From NCBI RefSeq assembly GCF_014805685.1, contig NC_060886.1, forward strand, positions 30,158,862 to 30,222,861: 64,000 bases of DNA, in the 5' to 3' direction. The position numbers and the translations under genes were made by a program. Origin of the DNA: Silurus meridionalis (taxonomy: Eukaryota > Chordata > Actinopteri > Siluriformes > Siluridae). The notes below the pieces were generated by a model, which had not been told where the DNA came from, did no database searches, and was given only the letters and a program-made list of their open reading frames with translations. Shown here one piece after another: positions 57,245 to 64,000 of the stretch (positions within the stretch are counted from its first letter, which is position 1; every line of letters starts with the position of its first letter).

Positions 57245-57665
57245 TAGAAGTATTTTCTACTACTACTACTTCTTCTGGCTTCTCCCAGTAGGGGGCGCCA
57301 CAGCAGATCTTTCGTCTCCACACCCCCCCTGTCCTCTACATCTGCCACTTTCAACCCATCTACCTTCATGTCTTCATTCACCACATCCATAAACCTCCTC
57401 TTTGGTCTTCCACTTTTCCTCCTTCCTGGTGTCTCCATCCTCAGCATTCTCCTACTGATATACCCCATGTCCCTCATGTCCCACATGTCCAAACCATCTC
57501 AATCTCGCCTCATCTCCAAAACGTCCTACATGCGCTGTCCCTCTAATAAACTCGTTTCTAATCCTGTCCATCCTTATCACTATTAATGAACATCTCAACA
57601 TCTTCAGCTCTGCTACCTCCAGCTCCACCTCCTGTCTTTTACTGCCATAAAAATCACTCCAGTAC
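57245..57665 (-). mobile_element. LINE (non-LTR retrotransposon) 3' coding remnant
   Basis: The minus strand encodes DMRDMGYISRRMLRMETPGR and RKSGRPKRRFMDVVNEDMKV, a pattern typical of the C-terminal end of fish LINE reverse transcriptases (G-R-R-x-R-G-R-P-x-x-R-F/W). It is only a 3' fragment; the RT catalytic core is absent. Confidence 0.6.
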
Positions 57666-58069
57666 AGATCAAGAGCTTGGGTTTACATCAAACATAGAAA
57701 TGAAGGGAAAGTGAGGTTGAGATGGTTCCAGACATGCGATGATCTTCGATTTCCATACATAACATTCTGTAGAGTTGAGACAGGATGGTGCATAAAACAA
57801 AAAACTTGAAACCCTGTTCCTGTAGAATTTACACAAAAACACACAATTTGACAATTTAAAATCCCAGCGGAAAAAAAATGCACAGAAACACAGGGAAAAC
57901 CCCGGGGTGATGTGATGTGATTACCATAAATAAAACGCTTCTCTGAACCCAGTCTTTCATCCATCTCGGAGAAATATAGCTGCTGTTCAGGATTTCAATC
58001 ATTTCCTAGTGTTCGGTTTCACTGTGTGGCCCTTGAATCGTATCAGACGCCTCTGGATGGAGAACGAGA

Positions 58070-58350
58070 TTTTCCCTTTACTTGAACTAGGAGACCCAAA
58101 CCTGAAACCATATATTTGTGCACAGGAGCACAAATCCAGCTCCATGAAGATGTGCTTCACATGGGTTGGCGTGGAAGAGCTCCTACTATTGAGCTCCACC
58201 CTACTGAGATGTATTGGAATGGTGACTTCACCCCAGGCATCACCTCTACTCCATTAGTACAAAAAAATCCACCAGAACATCCAAAAAATGGAGGTTATTG
58301 TAAGAGGATCTTATGCTCAGGTGTCCACAAACTTTTGCCTGTATATTGGA
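58070..58350 (+). mobile_element. Tc1-like element, 3' half
   Basis: CACTTGAACTAGGAGACCC-type start, GCACAAATCCAGCTCCATGAAGATGTGCTTCACATGGGTTGG, CCCCAGGCATCACC, CCAGAACATCC and the right terminal repeat CAGGTGTCCACAAACTTTTGCCTGTATAT. The 5' end is absent. Confidence 0.65.
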
Positions 58351-58970
58351 ATACTATCTGAGAGAAGCAGGAGAAACGAAAGGCTCAAAAAAAGTGAAAA
58401 GCATTCTTTTGTTCCTACACAAAAGGCGAAGGGATGAAGAGATGGAGAAACCTGATGCGATAAATGACTTCTCTATTCCTAATTCTTATAAAAAAAAAAA
58501 ATGTACAAAAATATTTTATCCATTGTAGTCTATGTAATATTATAAATAATAAACACTTTTGAAATAAACTTCCATACAATATCGATCCACGATACCGTTT
58601 TTAAAAGATCATGAGTATCAGATCGAACTGGTATCGTCCGACCCCTCCATCACACTACCCTCATCACCACCACCGCCGGAGCTGCAATCACACTCCATCT
58701 CCCAGAGAACAAGTCAGAGTCATTTTCAGACCTCGTCTCGTCTCCATATCGACTCGTTTCGCTGTCCCCGAGGGTAAATTGAGGGAACAGGAAAAGAAAT
58801 GAGCAGTTAACGTCCCTGAATCTGCTCCAGTACTCGAGTAAGAGATTCAGGCCTCAGTCTGAAAACCCGTTATTGCTCCGGTGTTGTACAAAGTGCATGG
58901 CCCCAGAACCGTCTCAATAAACATCCCCAAGGCGAAGCAGGAGATGCATCGCACCGAGCAGGAAAAGAGT

Positions 58971-59004
<34 letters not shown>

Positions 59005-59305
59005 GGGGAAAGCAGACTAAATATAACAGCACATTCATCAGACGGTTGTTGAGATAAATTGTACACGAGCCAAGTGCGCTCTTTTAAAAAGTAGCAATGC
59101 ATCTCGAAGCTCATCTGTTCACTCTGATGTTATTTCTGGATGTTCCTCACTGCCTCAGAGTACGACTTGGTGAAAAAGCGGTGAACGACAAGTCCCTGGT
59201 GCTCCACATGCTGCAAAAAACAACCCAACACCACCACCAGAACTTTTCACAAGGAAATTTGGTGCGAAAGAAATGTAGGACCGGTATCTGTCGTTGCATA
59301 AAAAC

Positions 59306-60822
59306 AGAGGTCTACTGAAATCTGTAGATGTTTAATGAAGTCTGTTGAGGTCTGCTTATGTCTAAACAGGTCTGCTGAAGTCTGTAGATGTTTAATGAAG
59401 AATGGAGAGGTCTGCTGAAATCTGTTGCGGTTTGCTGATGTCTGCTGAAATCTGAAGAGGTCTGCTAAAGTCTCTAGATGTTTGTTAAAATCTACTTCAG
59501 ATTTTGAAGTCTAGACTGAAGTCTAGAGGATTTTGCTGAAGTCTGTATATGTTTTCTGAAATCTACTATAGTCTGTAGATGTCTGCTCAAGTCTATAGAG
59601 TTTTAATGAAGTATGTAGATGTTTGCTCAAGACTGTAAATGTTTGCTTAAATCTGTAGATGTTTAATGAAGTCTGTTGAGGTCTGCTTATATCTAAACAG
59701 GTCTGCTGAAGTCTGTAGATGTTTGCTGAAGTCTGTACAGTTTAATGAAGTAGGTAGAGGTCTGCTGAAATCTGTTGCGGTTTGTCTGTACAGGTCTGCT
59801 GAAATCTGAAAAGGTCTGCTGTAGTCTATAGATGTTGGCTAAAGTCTACTGAAGTCTCTTGCTGAAATCTGTATAGATTTCCTGAAATTTGTAGAGGTCT
59901 ACTAAAGTCCATAGAGTTTTAATGAAGTATGTAGATGTTTGCTGAAGTCTGCTGAGGTCTACTGAGGTATGTGGATGTTTGCTGAAGTCTATACAGGTCT
60001 GCAGAGGTCTGCCAAGGTCTAAACAGGTCCACTGAAGTCTGTAGATGTTTGCTAAAGTCTGTAGAGGTATGTTCACGTCTACTGAATTCTGTAAAGGTCT
60101 ACTAAAGGTCTGTCATGGTCTATAGAGGTCCTCTGTAGTCTGTAGATATTTGGTGAAGTACCTCCACCAAGACTGTTAGGTCTTCTGAAGTCTGTTGAGG
60201 TCTGCTAAAGTTTGTACAGATATGCCAATGTCTACTGAAATCTGTAGAGATCTGCTGAAGGTCTGTAGAGATCTGCTGAAGGTCTGTAGAGATCTGCTGA
60301 AGGTTTGTAGAGATCTGCTGAAGGTCTGTAGAGATCTAATAAAGTCTGTATATGTTTGATGAGTTCTGTAGAGAGCTGCTGAAGGTCTGTAGAGATCTGC
60401 TAAAGGTCTGTAGAGATCTAATAAAGTCTGTATATGTTTGATGAGTTCTGTAGAGAGCTGCTGAAGGTCTGTAGAGATCTGCTGAAGGTCTGTAGAGATC
60501 TAATAAAGTCTGTATATGTTTGATGAGTTCTGTAGAGATCTGCTGAAGGTCTGTAGAGATCTGCTGAAGGTCTGTAGAGATCTGCTGAAGGTTTGTAGAG
60601 ATCTGCTGAAGGTCTGTAGAGATCTAATAAAGTCTGTATATGTTTGATGAGTTCTGTAGAGAGCTGCTGAAGGTCTGTAGAGATCTGCTGAAGGTCTGTA
60701 GAGATCTGCTGAAGGTCTGTAGAGGTCTGCTGAAGGTTTGTAGAGATCTGCTGAAGGTCTGTAGAGGTCTAATAAAGTCTGTATGTTTGATGAGTTCTGT
60801 AGAGATCTGCTAAAGTCTGTTT
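59306..60822. repeat. 1.5-kb tandem array, about 21-nt unit with higher-order periodicity
   Basis: The left half is loose variation on GAAGTCTGTAGATGTTTGCT and GAGGTCTGCTGAAATCTGT. The right half (about 60236 onward) is nearly perfect 21-mers, GTCTGTAGAGATCTGCTGAAG, each carrying a BglII palindrome AGATCT. A punctuating block, TAATAAAGTCTGTATATGTT with TGATGAGTTCTGTAGAGA, recurs at 60337, 60419, 60501, 60625 and 60770. Minus-strand ORFs here only repeat the heptapeptide ADLYRPS. Confidence 0.95.
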
Positions 60823-60950
60823 CTTCTGTGTGTTTGTTTTTAGAGCACATGAAAATAAATGTTCAGGTATTATAAGGAATCAAGAACATCCCAACAGTTC
60901 TGAAAGAAATGACAAGCGAACACTACTCTGAAATTCCACTTGAAAGCTCT

Positions 60951-61165
60951 CACTATATGGACTAAAGTATTTGGACACCTGACTTTTCCAGCCATTTGCT
61001 TCTTCCTTGAACTGTTAGAACAAAGTTGGAGGCACACAATTGTGCAGTAGCATGAAATTATCTACTCAAACTACCTGTTCTAGCATGACGATGGAAGATC
61101 TCCCGCAACAATCTAGCAGAAGATCTTCCCAGAAGAGTGGAGGTCAACAGCGAATGGAGACTGAA
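60951..61165 (+). mobile_element. Tc1-like element, degenerate
   Basis: CACTATATGGACTAAAGTATTTGGACACCTGAC is the left end. AAAGTTGGAGGCACACAATTGT, TTCTAGCATGACGATG and AATCTAGCAGAAGATCTTCCCAGAAGAGTGGAGG follow, with large internal deletions. Confidence 0.6.
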
Positions 61166-61289
61166 TACGGAATTGGATCTTCAAAATATTTCTACATATT
61201 GTGTGTCTCTATGTTTGAAGAAGAAGCAGGTACGGCTGGACAAGCCGAGTGTCCTAATGCTTCAGGCCTCACAGCGTATTGGTGAAGGA

Positions 61290-62110
61290 AGAACTCAACC
61301 GTTCGGCGCTCGGATACAGACGAGACGGACGATTCAGAGCAGTCACTATACTTTATTCGAATGGAGTAGCATAAAATTTTCATCTGTACAATATGTAACA
61401 ACAACTTCCAACCAGGCCCTGAATATGAGCAGTGAATACTTGAATGGCGTGTCCAGGTGATTCAGGTAATACAGTCGAGTTGCACCCGAGGTGGACCGGT
61501 GATCTGCGATCGCTACGACGATGACGATCGGTTGCATTGTGGTGAGCGAGGGAGAAAGAAAAAAATTACTACAAAACCCCACAAAGTGCATCTTAGTTTA
61601 GTCAGGAGGAAGAGGAAAAGTAGAGGAGAGAATCTGCTGGTCGATTCCCATTCAGTGTTCCATGTTTCACAACGCTTGCACCATGTTGTCTGCCGTGCTA
61701 CACTGTTTTATTTGTGTTGTGAGAACGTCAAGTCGAGAAACGGGAAGTCTGAGGTAAAGAGACAAGATCCATCTTTTTTTTTTTTTAGTGTTTCACTAGA
61801 CCAGTTGTATAAATAGAGCAAGAACCACTTTTTTTTTTCTTTTGGAATAAAAAAAATTGGGCTGCAACATAAATTAATAAAAACCTAAAATACAGATATA
61901 CAAAAAAATATATGCACAACAACAAATTATTATTTTGCCATAATAATATTAAGTGTTTTTTGCTTTTGTTAAGAAAAAAAAAAGAAAACCTCATGCTATT
62001 TTTTTTTCCACAATCAAAAACTTTATTCATATTTACATAGGATTCGGCATGGTTTAGACCCGGTCACCTGCCGAGACGAAGGGGACGGACGGGACGGTCA
62101 GGGGGAGGAC
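61290..62110 (-). other. Possible 3' end of a minus-strand neighbouring transcript
   Basis: Two canonical minus-strand poly(A) signals in good context are visible: AATAAAGTATAGTG (signal at about 61351-61356) and AATAAAGTTTTTGA (signal at about 62021-62026). No coding exon is recognised above them, so the gene is unidentified. In human, MBD5 lies upstream of EPC2 in the same orientation, so an mbd5 3' UTR is conceivable; this is inference only. Confidence 0.25.
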
Positions 62111-62317
62111 GAGGACGTGGTTGCAGGGGTAAGTGACGGCTCTTAAAGTGTCTAATTTAATGCTCTGAAGTTGAGAAAAAGAAAAACCCCCATGTAGAAG
62201 TAGAGAAAATGCAGAGCCGTCTCAATGTTTTTTGCAGTCTTTCCAAACAGGATATATAACAGGCCTTCAATCATCACAATAACACTGAAGAGCCTGAGTG
62301 TGTCTGAAACAGGAAAT

Positions 62318-62675
62318 TGTGTGGACACCTGACCTTCAGATCTACACGTTCATTGTTCAGATTTAGTCCTCTGTTTGCTCCACTCTTCTGAGAAGGCTTT
62401 CCTCTCGATTTCGGGGCGTGGCAGTGTGGATTTGTGTTGGTGAAATCAGGTTCTGGGTTCAGTCAGATGTTCCAGGTCATCCCAGAGGTGTTCAGTAGGA
62501 TTGCAGAGGTTTGTGGAGATAAGAGCTCTATGCAGGACACTCAAACTCTTTCTCCAACCTCAACACCATCAACCATGTCTTTATGGAGCTCTGTTTGTGC
62601 ACAGGAGCAACACCATGCTGAAACTCATTTTGTTTTGGTCAGGTGTCCACATACTTTTGGACGTACCGTGTACTT
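62318..62675 (-). mobile_element. Tc1-like element, reversed
   Basis: TGTGGACACCTGACCTTCAG at the left and GGTCAGGTGTCCACATACTTTTGGACGTACCGTG at the right are inverted ends. Between them are CCACTCTTCTGAGAAGGC and the reversed D-N-A-P coding block. It is missing the transposase 5' half. Confidence 0.65.
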
Positions 62676-62785
62676 TGTAGAGAAATGTGATTAGTGAGAT
62701 CGAAAGTAATTATTGCCACCTGCTGGTCAATGTATTTATGGTTAAAAAAAAAAAAAAATAATAATTCCTCATGGCATATACAACC

Positions 62786-63172
62786 AATAGTCCAAAAGTA
62801 TTGGGACACCTGCCCTTTCCAGGATTAATTGGTGTTTCCTCAAAATGTTCCCACAACCTCGGAGGCACACGATTATACAGGAGACCCAAACCTGTTCCAG
62901 CACGAAAATGCCCCATGTGCACAAAGCCAGCTCCATGAAGATCTGCTTTACATGGGATGGAGTTTAGATCTGTTTTGTGATTAATCTGGAATATTGACTG
63001 CACCACAGACCTCCTCACCCTACATACATGGCTGAATGAGCACCAATCTCTACAAGCACACTCCAAAATCTACTGTAACATCTTCCCAGAAGAACGGAGG
63101 TTATTATGACAGAAAATGGAGACTGAACGTGGAACATAAAGTCGGGTGTCCACAAACTTTTGGTCATACAGC
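62786..63172 (+). mobile_element. Tc1-like element, best-preserved copy of this family
   Basis: The left end CCAATAGTCCAAAAGTATTGGGACACCTG and the right end GTCGGGTGTCCACAAACTTTTGGTCATACAG are inverted. The body keeps CCTGTTCCAGCACGAAAATGCCCCATGTGCACAAAGCCAGCTCCATGAAGATC, CTGCACCACAGACCTCCTCACC and ATCTACTGTAACATCTTCCCAGAAGAACGGAGGTTATTATGACAG. It is about 390 nt, far shorter than a full 1.3-1.6-kb Tc1. Confidence 0.7.
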
Positions 63173-64000
63173 TAGGAAAAAGGGGCCGTCGTTGAATCAC
63201 GTTTTCACAACTCATTTCTGACACACAATATTTACATTTCTATGGAAAGATCACATTCATCTAGATAGATCTCAAATCGACTAAACTGTCTATAGCTTCA
63301 AATGAGAACAAAATGTACACAAACCATCGCATTGCTCTCGCTATCAGACTGGATTGGGATTAAAACCCAGACGCCTTCCTGATTTCCGTTTTCAGACACA
63401 CCCCTGCGTGGCACCGAAGACCCCTGACTACATGAACAGAAGCTCCTGGTTAGCGTGTAGAGTCCGGGCGAAAACAAAACAAAAAAAAGGAGCTCTCCTG
63501 ACGTGTTCTGACGAATACTTACCCCCGGAAAAATGCCTAACGCGGCCGTTAAAAAGCGAGCGGCGAGATAAATCGTTCAATCTCATAAACGTTCCAGAGC
63601 TGCGAAGGTAGATGGAGCGCTAGGACAAGCCGAGGATCTCTGAGCAAAGTGTTTTTCTGATATACACGACGTTGGCACCTGGTCAGAAAAATGAGCAGCA
63701 CACGAATGTGGAGAAAAAGAAAAAAAAACCTGGAAAAGAGAGAACGAGAAAGAGAGAAAGAGAGAGCGCTTGCATACGGTTCACGCAGACCTGAATGTGT
63801 GTGATGGGTTCGTAAAAAGAATAATTTTTAAAACGTGACGGCGACGTGAATCCTTTCGGTGGTCGCACAATACTCCTGTCCGAGTCTTAGACTCGATTGT
63901 TTTTTTTTTTTTTCTTATGGCATCGTATAGATCGGTACTTCAAAGGGTATCAGTGTGAAAAAAAAAAGAGTCACTTTTAAAATCCAGTTTGTAGATGAAT
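63173..64000. other. Right edge, no gene recognised
   Basis: It contains a GA-rich run near 63738-63770 and T/A homopolymers. No exon with recognisable similarity was found on either strand. It could be UTR of an off-window minus-strand gene. Confidence 0.4.

Noticed and set aside
59306..60822. CRISPR-like array
   Set aside because: Direct repeats are contiguous, without unique spacers, in a vertebrate genome; it is a minisatellite. The array at 16624-17405 was rejected for the same reason.
60500..60850. Minus-strand repeat protein with heptads ADLYRPS
   Set aside because: It arises because the 21-nt repeat unit is divisible by three; the frame breaks at the 82-nt blocks and there is no start or promoter context.

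Overview
This is vertebrate nuclear DNA, almost certainly from a teleost fish. Genes are split into many short exons with GT/AG introns, microsatellites are frequent, and there are tRNA-derived SINEs plus many decayed Tc1/mariner and hAT-like DNA transposons of fish type. The repeat style suggests an ostariophysan, perhaps a catfish, but that is a weak inference. Nothing is prokaryotic: there are no operons, no CRISPR array and no phage.

Two protein-coding genes can be reconstructed exon by exon. r3hdm1 (R3H domain containing 1) lies on the + strand. Its GC-rich promoter and first non-coding exon are near 5.9-6.26 kb, the start codon is at 10223, there are 24 coding exons, the likely stop is at 30961 and the poly(A) signal is at 32211. 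The microRNA miR-128-1 sits in one of its introns (hairpin about 24398-24480), as it does in the mammalian orthologue. epc2 (enhancer of polycomb homolog 2, a NuA4/TIP60 subunit) lies on the - strand. Its CpG-rich promoter is near 56.5-56.9 kb, it has 14 coding exons from 56494 down to 49363, and a 3' end just below 49.1 kb. The two genes converge.

Layout: 1-5.9 kb, upstream flank with microsatellites and transposon remnants; 5.9-32.2 kb, r3hdm1; 32.2-49.1 kb, gene-free intergenic DNA filled with Tc1-like, mariner-like, SINE and other dispersed repeats; 49.1-56.9 kb, epc2; 57-64 kb, LINE and Tc1-like remnants, a 1.5-kb tandem array of about 21-nt units with higher-order structure, and two minus-strand poly(A) signals that may mark the 3' end of an unseen neighbour.

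The observations most worth a second look are: the conserved intronic miR-128-1; an apparent one-base deletion in a C run in r3hdm1 exon 12 that shifts the frame; long (GT)n tracts abutting 3' splice sites in both genes; a possible extra 5' exon with upstream ORFs, one of which would end in a TAATG overlap with the main start; an 81-nt intron with no stop that keeps frame if retained; and the 82-nt / +21-nt spacing rule in the 60-kb array. I found no clearly new biological system. All exon boundaries were read by eye from splice sites, reading phase and remembered orthologue sequence; no alignment was run.
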